Virus record (IMG/VR): IMGVR_UViG_3300015164_000004
Coordinates: 1-38,744 of that record
Strand: one strand, 5' to 3'
Origin: a virus
Length of the DNA: 38,744 nt
Positions 31,278 through 37,482 of the stretch are shown here, piece by piece. Numbering within the stretch: position 1 is the stretch's first letter; each line of letters begins with the position of its first letter. Both the position numbers and the translations under genes were made by a program. A model generated the notes under the pieces. That model searched no databases, had not been told where the DNA came from, and worked only from the letters and a program-made list of their open reading frames with translations.

Positions 31278-31634
31278 TTATAGCCCTTTCAACCAATCCC
31301 TCGGGATTGTCTCGAATGCATACCTAAACCCATAACGTATGCACCACTTCTCATATTTCTTATTGTATGAATAAAATAATAATCTAATATCTAACTCAGG
31401 GTGTAATTTCTTAACAGCAACTAACTTACGTTTAGCTTCAGGTCTGAAATAACCTTTAGTCTCTACGTATATCTTCCCAAGAGGGGTGTTGATGATAAAA
31501 TCAGGAAGATAATAGCCAGCAAGAAGGTAGGTAATACGTTCAGTCTCATAACCAAAACTAACCTTTGATTTCTTAAGTTGCTTACTAATCTTCTCTTCAA
31601 ACTTATTACGTAACTTCAATGTAGTGCACTTCAC
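31278..31634 (-). CDS. Endonuclease I (Holliday-junction resolvase), T7 gp3-like
   Basis: Cuts branched DNA and Holliday junctions during recombination and packaging. 118 aa. The PD-(D/E)XK active site is visible: Glu 13/14 in KFEEKISKQL, Asp45 in YYLPDFIIN, and Glu58/Lys60 in IYVETKGYF. Then come KKLHPELDIRLLFYS and a C-terminal IPRDWLKG, which match T7 gp3 closely in order and spacing. It is shorter than gp3 (149 aa), mainly at both ends. It sits in the DNA metabolism block and overlaps the gene upstream by 29 bases. Confidence 0.9.
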   Translation of the reverse strand: MKCTTLKLRNKFEEKISKQLKKSKVSFGYETERITYLLAGYYLPDFIINTPLGKIYVETKGYFRPEAKRKLVAVKKLHPELDIRLLFYSYNKKYEKWCIRYGFRYAFETIPRDWLKGL

Positions 31635-31794
31635 CCCTTTCAGATGTCTTCTTAATTAATATTGGGTAATCACTGTTGGGCTTAGCACTTACACCAAACC
31701 AATCTCTAGTAGGGTAGCCTAAATCAGAATGGTTCCTTCTGTAACCTCTATAGGTTGAGTAGTGCCTTGGAGTTCCTTGTTCTCTTTTGATCAT
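31606..31794 (-). CDS. Small basic protein, 62 aa
   Basis: ATG at 31794, preceded by AAGGA at 8 nt, is preferred to the upstream in-frame start at 31836. Begins MIKREQGTPRHYSTYRGYRR; rich in Arg, Tyr and Pro. It overlaps the gene on each side. No family recognised. Confidence 0.6.
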   Translation of the reverse strand: MIKREQGTPRHYSTYRGYRRNHSDLGYPTRDWFGVSAKPNSDYPILIKKTSERGEVHYIEVT

Positions 31795-31987
31795 TGGTGT
31801 GTTCCTTAATGAAGGATATAAGTTCACCACAGTCAATCACTAAGTTAGGGTCTACTCCACCTAAAGCAAGAGCTTCTGGTGTTGCATCTGGGTTCTCAAC
31901 TACAATGTAACCTTCAGCAGGCTGTGGGGAATAACCCTCACAGATAGCAGTTAAAGTTTTAATCCAGTCTCTATGTTTAGCATTCAT
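31748..31987 (-). CDS. Hypothetical protein, 79 aa
   Basis: ATG at 31987 has GGAG at 7 nt, better than the ATG four codons upstream. Begins MNAKHRDWIKTLTAICEGYS; the middle EGYIVVENPDATPEALALGG and DPNLVIDCGELISFIKEHTN suggest a small alpha/beta domain. No family recognised. Confidence 0.6.
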   Translation of the reverse strand: MNAKHRDWIKTLTAICEGYSPQPAEGYIVVENPDATPEALALGGVDPNLVIDCGELISFIKEHTNDQKRTRNSKALLNL

Positions 31988-32006
31988 TACAAACTCCATT
32001 ATAATC

Positions 32007-32198
32007 TCAATCTATAGGTTTGTCTAGTCCGTAATAGTGCTCATACCTGTTGTAGCAGTTTACGTGGAACCATACATCGTCTTTAAGAAAGTCACTCTCA
32101 GGGTATCTGTGTCCTTCTCCAGCTATAATAAACAAACCACACTTATGACATAGAACATTCTCTCTAGTCACCTGATCAGTGATATACGGTTTGTCCAT
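32007..32198 (-). CDS. Zinc-binding small protein, 63 aa
   Basis: Begins MDKPYITDQVTRENVLCHKC. Ligands CHKC (17-20) and HVNC (45-48) form a four-ligand zinc site with a 24-residue loop, like a LIM/treble-clef type. It overlaps the nuclease gene by 23 bases. DNA or protein binding is an inference. Confidence 0.65.
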   Translation of the reverse strand: MDKPYITDQVTRENVLCHKCGLFIIAGEGHRYPESDFLKDDVWFHVNCYNRYEHYYGLDKPID

Positions 32199-33000
32199 TC
32201 TTATCTACCTCTCTGATGTATTGTTTAGTTCTTACATCATATGGAAGTCTTGAGACATTAGTTAAATAGACTGGTCCGTTGGCGTAGAGGAAGGTCCTGA
32301 GGTCAGGGAAGCAACAGTACTTATATGAGCTGTAACTAGCCTTTGTATCGAGCTTAATGTTGCCAGAGCTTCCGTCTTCGACTGTTTGGCATTCACAGCT
32401 CGGTGGACTAGGCAATCCAACAATACTTTTATAGTATCGTATTCTAGCTGTAATAGGTTCTGGCCTGACTGTGTGTTCATATAAGCACATATGTCCTAGT
32501 TGTTTATCTACTGCTAATAGGTAACCCTTATCCTTCACTCGGACAAGAGGGTCCTGAGCACTTGCCACCACGTAACCGTCGAGCTGATCCAAATAACCGA
32601 ACATATCGTCGAGGTGTAAGGTCTTGTTTTTGAACTTGAGGAAAGACTTACTAGCAGCAGATTTAACATCAACGGTGCAACCGTCAATGATGCAGTCGCG
32701 ATGACCAAGGACTCCATCGAGTTCAAGTTCATCTTGCTCTCCTGTTACCTCATGTCCTGCTGCTTTAGCTAACTCAATGGCTAACTGTTCAATTACATGC
32801 CCGAACATAAACTTGAATTCAGTCCAAGGTTGCATCTTTTCAGCTAGCTCAGGATGATGTATTGAATACCATAAAGCTCTAGGACACTGTGATCCCATCT
32901 GAGATAGACGTAAGGAAGGTTTATGTATTTCCTTCTTTCTATCGAAGGTACTCTTTAAGTGATATCCATCTTTCAGAACCTTCTGAATATCAGGTATCAA
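32176..33000 (-). CDS. Cas4/RecB-like PD-(D/E)XK exonuclease, 274 aa
   Basis: Probably degrades host or recombining DNA from ends. Visible active-site parts: Glu71 in GHVIEQL, Asp102 in GHRDCIIDG, Asp111-Val-Lys113 in TVDVKSAA, and the RecB-family QxxxY at 139-143 (QLDGY). One Cys near the N-terminus (Cys39, CPRALWY) and three or four at the C-terminus (202, 204, 229, 230) follow the Cas4/AddB arrangement that holds an Fe-S cluster. The TTG at 33000 is the only upstream start and has no ribosome site, so the true start is uncertain. Length is normal for phage members. Confidence 0.85.
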   Translation of the reverse strand: MIPDIQKVLKDGYHLKSTFDRKKEIHKPSLRLSQMGSQCPRALWYSIHHPELAEKMQPWTEFKFMFGHVIEQLAIELAKAAGHEVTGEQDELELDGVLGHRDCIIDGCTVDVKSAASKSFLKFKNKTLHLDDMFGYLDQLDGYVVASAQDPLVRVKDKGYLLAVDKQLGHMCLYEHTVRPEPITARIRYYKSIVGLPSPPSCECQTVEDGSSGNIKLDTKASYSSYKYCCFPDLRTFLYANGPVYLTNVSRLPYDVRTKQYIREVDKNGQTVYH

Positions 33001-33014
33001 CGTAGTAATATTAG

Positions 33015-33272
33015 TTATTGTAATATCCTCTGCATGATTAAGATTGATACTTTACCTAAGCCTACATAAAAGGGACCTGCAAATGGAATTGCTAAGGTCA
33101 GTACTAAAGTCTTCTGTAAGATACTTAACTTACTCCAGACATCTTTCTTCTCTTCCTTCTTCTCTTCCTTCTTACCGTCGCCTTTACGTTCCTTAATTAA
33201 CTCTCGTACTTCCTTCATCTCTTCTAATTCAAGAAAACGTTCAATGTAGCTATGACGTGGGTTCTTAGCCAT
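33015..33272 (-). CDS. Tail-anchored membrane protein, 85 aa
   Basis: ATG at 33272 with AAAGGAACG upstream. Begins MAKNPRHSYIERFLELEEMK; a Lys/Glu-rich helix (residues about 28-45) is followed by a hydrophobic stretch at about 50-80 (LVLTLAIPFAGPFYVGLG). One or two membrane passes. It is the first protein gene after the long structured region. Role unknown. Confidence 0.65.
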   Translation of the reverse strand: MAKNPRHSYIERFLELEEMKEVRELIKERKGDGKKEEKKEEKKDVWSKLSILQKTLVLTLAIPFAGPFYVGLGKVSILIMQRILQ

Positions 33273-33292
33273 GACGTTCCTTTCCGGGCTTC

Positions 33293-33332
33293 GGGAGAGG
33301 ATTTACAGTTTCCCTACCTCTCCCACCCTTTT
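33293..33332 (+). terminator. 8-bp hairpin with T-tract on the plus strand
   Basis: GGGAGAGG (33293-33300) and CCTCTCCC (33317-33324) pair perfectly, and the plus strand continues to TTTT at 33329-33332. It would stop plus-strand (antisense) transcription. Read on the minus strand it has no T-tract and lies 20 nt before the membrane-protein gene, where it could mark or protect the 3' end of the upstream structured RNA. Confidence 0.6.
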
Positions 33333-33339
33333 GTTATTA

Positions 33340-33381
33340 TTAAGGAGGCTGCTGTGTCTGTTGTTTAAGTTCCAGATACAT
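33340..33381 (-). CDS. Possible 13-aa leader peptide
   Basis: ATG at 33381 has an ideal GGAGG 8 nt upstream and encodes MYLELKQQTQQPP, ending 15 bases before the 8-bp hairpin. Placement before a hairpin and a downstream gene resembles a leader peptide. It is short enough to be chance. Confidence 0.3.
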   Translation of the reverse strand: MYLELKQQTQQPP

Positions 33382-33637
33382 TAACCTACCTCCGTTTTAT
33401 ATTAGGGTGGGTTTAGTCTATCCAGTCCCTTCAGCTAGGCGAGCTTACTTACAGACGAGCTGTGTATTAGCCCGGTTTCACTGGCCTTTGCTTACTTCTC
33501 TCTATCTTCCTCAGCATCCCTTGGACAGCAGAGAGTGAACCTAGATAAACATTCTGCTCTTGTCTCTCCCTCAGAAGGAGGCTTTAGGAGCAGTTATTAC
33601 TATTTGCCTAGCCGCGTATACCAATTCCGCCAGCTAT

Positions 33638-33700
33638 TGAGGACTTGAACCTCCACGTCCCGTTCTAGGATACTAGGGACAGCTAGGACTTTCCGTTGTT
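33638..33700 (-). other. T-loop arm with flanking hairpin, tRNA-like fragment
   Basis: On the minus strand GAGG-TTCAAGT-CCTC (33639-33653) is a textbook T-arm. Upstream, GTCCC and GGGAC pair around a 14-base loop. A TAGCTGT further upstream can pair with ATAGCTG after the T-arm. The acceptor-to-T-arm span is only about 55 nt, with no D-arm, so it is not a normal tRNA. Confidence 0.4.
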
Positions 33701-33932
33701 CACTTCAACCATTGTATCTCCGATGTCCAGAGACCCTTCATGGTGATGGCATGAACAGGTACGTCTTTGCAATACGTACTTCCCTACCGAGACTTGCTTC
33801 ACGACGGTTGCTTTACCAGCTATAGCTTTGCAAGCTATTAAGATGGACGGCTTTCCTTCCGGCTTACATACCGAGGTAAGTCTTAGGATTAGGTCGGGCT
33901 TTTGGACAGCCACACAAGGACTACATCCTAGA

Positions 33933-33949
33933 GTAGGGATCGAACCTAC
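33933..33949 (-). other. T-loop arm (TTCGATC loop)
   Basis: GTAGG-TTCGATC-CCTAC on the minus strand is a perfect five-pair T-arm. A possible outer stem (AGGGACT with AGTCCTT) leaves a ten-base insert between the T-arm and the acceptor strand, which excludes a standard tRNA. Confidence 0.45.
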
Positions 33950-34501
33950 AAGCCTTGGTACTCACTACTGTTACTCGCCCAAATCGGGAGTCTCCACAGT
34001 ACATAGGGAGTCCCTCCGTCTATGGCCTTAGGTAGGACATTCACCTGTTAAGAAGCTTTCGCCTGAATAACAGGATAGGCTTAGCCAGTGTAACCTGCTT
34101 CCCTGGCGTGGTGACCAGGACCATTCAGCCTGGGACTGTCCCATTCGAATGGCGTTACACCGCAGTCTAATGGCTCTCTCACCGAGAGGAGGGTGTAATC
34201 CCATTATGCGTTCCCTCGTTTGTTTTGCTTTCACAGATTGAGTGTCTGTGTGATTACCAGACCAGCATTGGCCGTCTACCCAAGGTTTTGCACCCTCTGT
34301 TTCGTATTACAGCATCCTAATTCTAGGTAAGGCCCCTAAGCATTGCGGGGAAACTGGTGAGTAATCCTATGTCTCAAGGTAAGTCCCAAGTAGAGACGAA
34401 CCTCGGGCTAGCGCCCTTGTGAAGTAAGGTCGCTGCTAGGGTGCAGACCCCCAGCATATGCGAACGTGGGTACGCAACTCCCACAACTCTTCCCGACGAC
34501 A

Positions 34502-34518
34502 TCAGGCCTCGAACCTGA
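34502..34518 (-). other. T-loop arm (TTCGAGG loop)
   Basis: TCAGG-TTCGAGG-CCTGA on the minus strand is a perfect T-arm. GGCGGTA upstream can pair, with wobble pairs, with TGTCGTC after it, giving an 84-nt element. Its interior does not form standard D and anticodon arms (ACAG/CTGT closes a 15-base loop). Confidence 0.45.
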
Positions 34519-34650
34519 CTTACAGCCTCGCTAGCTTTTACTGTTGCCGTTATCTGGGCTTGAGCTTCCCTACCGCCGGTAAACAGCCGGTTAAGTAGCT
34601 ATTATCTCTGTTGCTTAGAGATGCTGCGATTTTAATTCGCTAAGTAAATA

Positions 34651-34745
34651 GGCCTGCGGAGGGACTTTAACCCCACCTCCCCCGGTTTCCCGTCGAGTCA
34701 CGTCGATCCATCAATGGGGGGCTCTTGCTGTTGAGCTACGCAGGC
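34651..34745 (-). tRNA. tRNA-like element with expanded anticodon arm
   Basis: Starting 5 nt after the SSB stop, GCCTGCG and CGCAGGC form a perfect seven-pair acceptor stem. TA is followed by a four-pair D-stem (GCTC/GAGC) whose loop AACAGCAA lacks the usual GG. CCCCC/GGGGG form the next stem, and a T-arm GGGG-TTAAAGT-CCCT has A in place of the invariant C56. The CCCCC/GGGGG stem closes 32 bases instead of 7. Those bases contain a TCGA/TCGA hairpin and a CGG-GAAA-CCG hairpin, so no anticodon can be read. It may be a tRNA with a short intron, or a tRNA mimic at the head of the structured region. CCA is not encoded. Confidence 0.5.
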
Positions 34746-34750
34746 TTAAT

Positions 34751-35257
34751 CTAAAAATACTGTGGTTGTTTCTCTAATCCCTCAACAGCCTTCAACTGTT
34801 CAGGGTTATAATCCTTACGTTCATAAGGTACTAAGTTATCTACTCTGACACTATATAACCTAATGGCAGAACCTCTCTCTGTCTTCTTAAAGGGATTAGT
34901 GAAGGGGTAATATTCAAACTTACAAGTTACATCTGAACCATTCCCTATTGCAACACCCTTCATAGGTTTACCATCTTTATCTACAACTTCTACTGGCTGT
35001 AGCTGAGTCTCCTTACCTTGCCATATCTTAACGCAAGGTCTCTTAGCATTAATCCAAGAACCTTCTTCATCTTCTGTAAGTTCATTCTTAATGCCAGTGA
35101 TCCCTTCCTTACCTTTCTTCAAGGTATTGAAGATATCAATAGATGCTGGGGTAAGGTATAAAGGCCCACCCCAGTACCTATACTTAGGATCAGGAGCATC
35201 TACTTTGAAGAACTTAACCTTACCTTGTAAGTATACCCAATCAAATCCCTTAACCAT
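34751..35257 (-). CDS. Single-stranded DNA-binding protein, T7 gp2.5-like
   Basis: Coats single-stranded DNA in replication and recombination. 168 aa from the ATG at 35257; the longer TTG start at 35269 sits on the ribosome site AAAGG and is unlikely. Begins MVKGFDWVYLQGKVKFFKVD. An OB-fold pattern of strands follows: KYRYWGGPLYLTP, RPCVKIWQGKETQLQPVEVV, DVTCKFEYYPFTNPFK, and SAIRLYSVRVDNLVPYE. The tail ends QPQYF; gp2.5 also ends in an aromatic Phe, but the strongly acidic tail is absent here. It lies next to the DNA polymerase operon and directly before the structured RNA region. Confidence 0.85.
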   Translation of the reverse strand: MVKGFDWVYLQGKVKFFKVDAPDPKYRYWGGPLYLTPASIDIFNTLKKGKEGITGIKNELTEDEEGSWINAKRPCVKIWQGKETQLQPVEVVDKDGKPMKGVAIGNGSDVTCKFEYYPFTNPFKKTERGSAIRLYSVRVDNLVPYERKDYNPEQLKAVEGLEKQPQYF

Positions 35258-35414
35258 TGATGTGTTCAACCTTTAATATTTCAATATCTACTGCCTCAGG
35301 ATAAGACTTCTCAATCTCTTCGTGGATCATTTCATTAGTCCAATTATCTGTATTACCTTCAATCTCAATTGCCCCGAAGGTAGGGACATCATACGAAAAC
35401 TTAGCTTTCAGCAT
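35250..35414 (-). CDS. Small hypothetical protein, 54 aa
   Basis: ATG at 35414 with a strong ribosome site AAGGAG. Begins MLKAKFSYDVPTFGAIEIEG and continues as an acidic helix to ILKVEHING. It lies between DNA polymerase and SSB and overlaps the SSB start by eight bases. No family recognised; a replication accessory is possible by position. Confidence 0.65.
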   Translation of the reverse strand: MLKAKFSYDVPTFGAIEIEGNTDNWTNEMIHEEIEKSYPEAVDIEILKVEHING

Positions 35415-35426
35415 ATTGTTTTCTCC

Positions 35427-37376
35427 TTAATGTGTTAAGTACCAATTCTTCCCTATGGTGTACTTCTTAGTATCTTCATTGAAGTACGAACCAGCCATAG
35501 GACACTTTAGTTTATAGTATTCTCCTGCTTCCTTAATTGCTTCTGCTTTTACCTTAGCTATTTCTAAGGCTAATGTCAAGTCTCCTTTTACTTCAGATTG
35601 AAGTTCATCGTGGACTATATCTACAAACATCCATTTCTTTAAGAGTTTTTCCTGTAGTAACTTAGTATCAATAATGGTTGCTGCTTTCTTGACGATGATG
35701 GCTTCTCCTGATTGGAGATACCCAGACATCGCGAGATGTTCTCTGTCCCTGGTACTAAGTCCCGGGATCTTAATTTGTCTACCGTCCAACCCAAGGAAGT
35801 AGCCTCTCTTCGCATCTTTAGGAAACGTTTCTCGTTTAAGTTTAGCCCACCCTTTGTACTTGTCCAGTAGATTTTCAACTGCCTCTTTTGCTTCGGATAC
35901 ACTACATTCCAAAACCTGAGCCAGTTTAGAGAAACCTGCACCCAAGAGGAGCGCATAAATAAATCTCTTGGCAGCTTGTCTAGATTTACATACACGACCA
36001 ATGACTCTTTGGTTAAGCGAATGAGGATCGGTTTTGTCATTCTTACGTCCCTCCACTAGAGCTTTGGTAAACTCTGGATCATCTATAAGATGAGCAAATA
36101 TCCTAAGCTGTATTCCTTCTGCATCTACTCCTACAAGTTGATCTCCAATCCACAACTCTCTTAGTTCTTTACCTAATAATTTAACAGTACCGTTGGTATC
36201 GTGTTCTCTAGGTATATTAGCTGTATTAGGGTTCTGATGGGCCATACGCATGGACCATGCCCCAATCCCTTGGAAGCGCCCATGTATTCGCCCATCTTCT
36301 TTAACTAACCCTAACCATTCAACTAATGATCTCCTACGCGCCTCAAGGAGAATACGCTTCGCCAAGAGACGCGCAGGAGGTGGAGCACTATCAGGCAATG
36401 TACTTAAGTTCTGTTCATTGACACGCCAACCAGTCTTCTTAAAGCCTTCAAGGCGCGCCTTTTCAATGTCCAATTCAGGACTCTTCGGTGATTTCTTTCT
36501 GAGAATGTTACATTGTCGTTCGCAGTCGATATGAGTCTGTGTCTTATCTTCCGGGGACCAACCCGAAGTATTGAGTACTTGAATGATTTGTTTATGCGAG
36601 GATGGGTTAAATTCTTTGGTTGTAGTATGGCGATACGATACCCCAATCTCATACTCATGAATTCTATCCCACAGGGACCTCGGAACTGAAGTCTTGTTGA
36701 TCGTGCCATACTTGGTACTCTTCGGTATGAACTCACGTATTAGGACTTCTTGTGGTGGGAAAGCTTTTAGTATGTCTTTATCTAATCCTTGAAGAGTTTC
36801 CATAACGCTAAGAAGCAGTTTATTAGCGGAAGTAACATCGAAGCCGAAACCGTTGTCATGAAGATCGTTACAGATAAGTTGAAATCTATGTTCCAGATCA
36901 ATAGAAGAAGCCCAAGCAGGATCGAGGATAATCCTAGAGAAATTAGAGTATATCCTAGCGCATATCTCAACATCTCTGACACAGTAGTCCTCCATCTCTT
37001 TTGAGTACTTAGACCAGTCTGAGAACTTACCCTTCTCTAAGCCAAACTCTTTACCATACTGCTCAATAGAATGTCCACCCTCTCTGGAATAGTCTACTAG
37101 CTTGCTAACAATAAGAGTATCAATGGTATGCCTATGGATATCAGTTCTATTGAAACCAATAAGATCCCTAAGTACAGGATAGTCATAACCCAGAAAGTTG
37201 TGACCGATGTACCTGTCTGCTTGATGGAGAAGCCTGAGGAGTCTCTCTTTCTCTTGAACATTGTCTGTAACCTCCCTGAAGATGTGTAACTCACCAGTCT
37301 CCACACACTTACAGACTACTACCCATATCTTCGTAGGCTTAAGACCATTGGCTTCAACATCTATAACTAATTCCAT
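35427..37376 (-). CDS. DNA polymerase, family A (T7 gp5-like) with 3'-5' exonuclease
   Basis: Replicative polymerase, 649 aa (T7 gp5 704). Exonuclease: Asp6/Glu8 in VIDVEANGL, Asn/Asp in IGHNFLGYDYPVL, and YCVRDVEI. Polymerase motif A is GVDAEGIQLRIFAHL with Asp418. The O-helix RQAAKRFIYALLLGAG covers 466-481, and motif C is VHDE with Asp590. Gln423 stands where the steric-gate Glu normally is, and Leu478 replaces the conserved O-helix Tyr of T7 and E. coli Pol I. Tyr474 is at the Phe/Tyr762 position. The thumb insertion that binds thioredoxin in T7 is not obvious. Promoter region at 37394-37480 lies just upstream. Confidence 0.93.
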   Translation of the reverse strand: MELVIDVEANGLKPTKIWVVVCKCVETGELHIFREVTDNVQEKERLLRLLHQADRYIGHNFLGYDYPVLRDLIGFNRTDIHRHTIDTLIVSKLVDYSREGGHSIEQYGKEFGLEKGKFSDWSKYSKEMEDYCVRDVEICARIYSNFSRIILDPAWASSIDLEHRFQLICNDLHDNGFGFDVTSANKLLLSVMETLQGLDKDILKAFPPQEVLIREFIPKSTKYGTINKTSVPRSLWDRIHEYEIGVSYRHTTTKEFNPSSHKQIIQVLNTSGWSPEDKTQTHIDCERQCNILRKKSPKSPELDIEKARLEGFKKTGWRVNEQNLSTLPDSAPPPARLLAKRILLEARRRSLVEWLGLVKEDGRIHGRFQGIGAWSMRMAHQNPNTANIPREHDTNGTVKLLGKELRELWIGDQLVGVDAEGIQLRIFAHLIDDPEFTKALVEGRKNDKTDPHSLNQRVIGRVCKSRQAAKRFIYALLLGAGFSKLAQVLECSVSEAKEAVENLLDKYKGWAKLKRETFPKDAKRGYFLGLDGRQIKIPGLSTRDREHLAMSGYLQSGEAIIVKKAATIIDTKLLQEKLLKKWMFVDIVHDELQSEVKGDLTLALEIAKVKAEAIKEAGEYYKLKCPMAGSYFNEDTKKYTIGKNWYLTH

Positions 37377-37393
37377 ATTTGATTAAATAATCC

Positions 37394-37422
37394 TTGACAA
37401 GTTAAAGAAAAAGTATTATAAG
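37394..37422 (+). promoter_or_regulatory. Near-consensus sigma70 promoter pointing right (antisense)
   Basis: TTGACA (37394-37399), 17 bases, TATAAG (37417-37422) is the best promoter match in the window. It points rightwards, against all nearby genes, so it would start an antisense transcript near 37429 running through the other promoter. No plus-strand gene follows. Confidence 0.6.
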
Positions 37423-37436
37423 CGGCGATCTGCCGC
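37422..37436. other. GC-rich hairpin in the polymerase leader
   Basis: GCGGC (37422-37426) and GCCGC (37432-37436) pair around GATCT. It lies between the minus-strand promoter and the polymerase start, and at the very start of the antisense transcript. It could slow early transcription or fold in the leader RNA. Confidence 0.5.
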
Positions 37437-37450
37437 CGGTCTGATATACA

Positions 37451-37480
37451 CTTATACCCTACCTAAGGCACTAAAGTCAA
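37451..37480 (-). promoter_or_regulatory. Sigma70-type promoter for the DNA polymerase operon
   Basis: On the minus strand TTGACT (37475-37480) and TATAAG (37451-37456) are 18 bases apart. Transcription would start near 37444, about 70 bases before the polymerase ATG, in the right direction for polymerase, SSB and the genes beyond. Confidence 0.6.
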
Positions 37481-37482
37481 CA

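Larger units (their letters stand above)
33325..34650 (-). ncRNA. Large structured non-coding region (candidate phage structured RNA)
   Basis: No frame here has a ribosome site and a protein-like sequence apart from the 13-codon leader. The base composition differs from the flanks and hairpins are dense. Perfect stems (plus coordinates): 34466-34470/34480-34484, 34434-34442/34447-34456, 34405-34408/34413-34416, 34232-34237/34245-34250, 34102-34106/34115-34119, 34044-34050/34068-34074, 33863-33867/33876-33880, 33822-33826/33834-33838, 33759-33764/33774-33779, 33554-33559/33588-33593. Read on the minus strand one carries a GAAA tetraloop (34053-34064), and tRNA-type T-loop arms occur at 34502-34518, 33933-33949 and 33638-33654. 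Minus orientation is inferred from these loops and from the co-directed genes. Giant phage RNAs such as GOLLD or ROOL are the nearest known concept; I could not identify a family. Confidence 0.55.

Noticed and set aside
33440-33700. RNase P RNA-like segments (GGAAAGTCC, then GTGAAACCGGGCTAA)
   Set aside because: Two short similarities in the right order, but the specificity domain and other conserved blocks are missing.
33683-34234. Frames of 67-76 codons within the structured region (33683-33913, 33828-34031, 34028-34234)
   Set aside because: No ribosome sites, odd composition (many Cys, Arg, Trp, Ser) and overlap with hairpins; open by chance in a G+C-richer segment.
33640-34520. A standard array of functional tRNA genes
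   Set aside because: T-arms are convincing, but matching acceptor, D and anticodon arms with normal spacing could not be assembled for any of them. Only the element at 34651-34745 has all stems, and its anticodon loop is abnormal.
33300-34745. Group I or group II intron
   Set aside because: I found no recognisable P7/S core or domain V and no intron-encoded protein nearby, and the flanking genes are intact rather than split.
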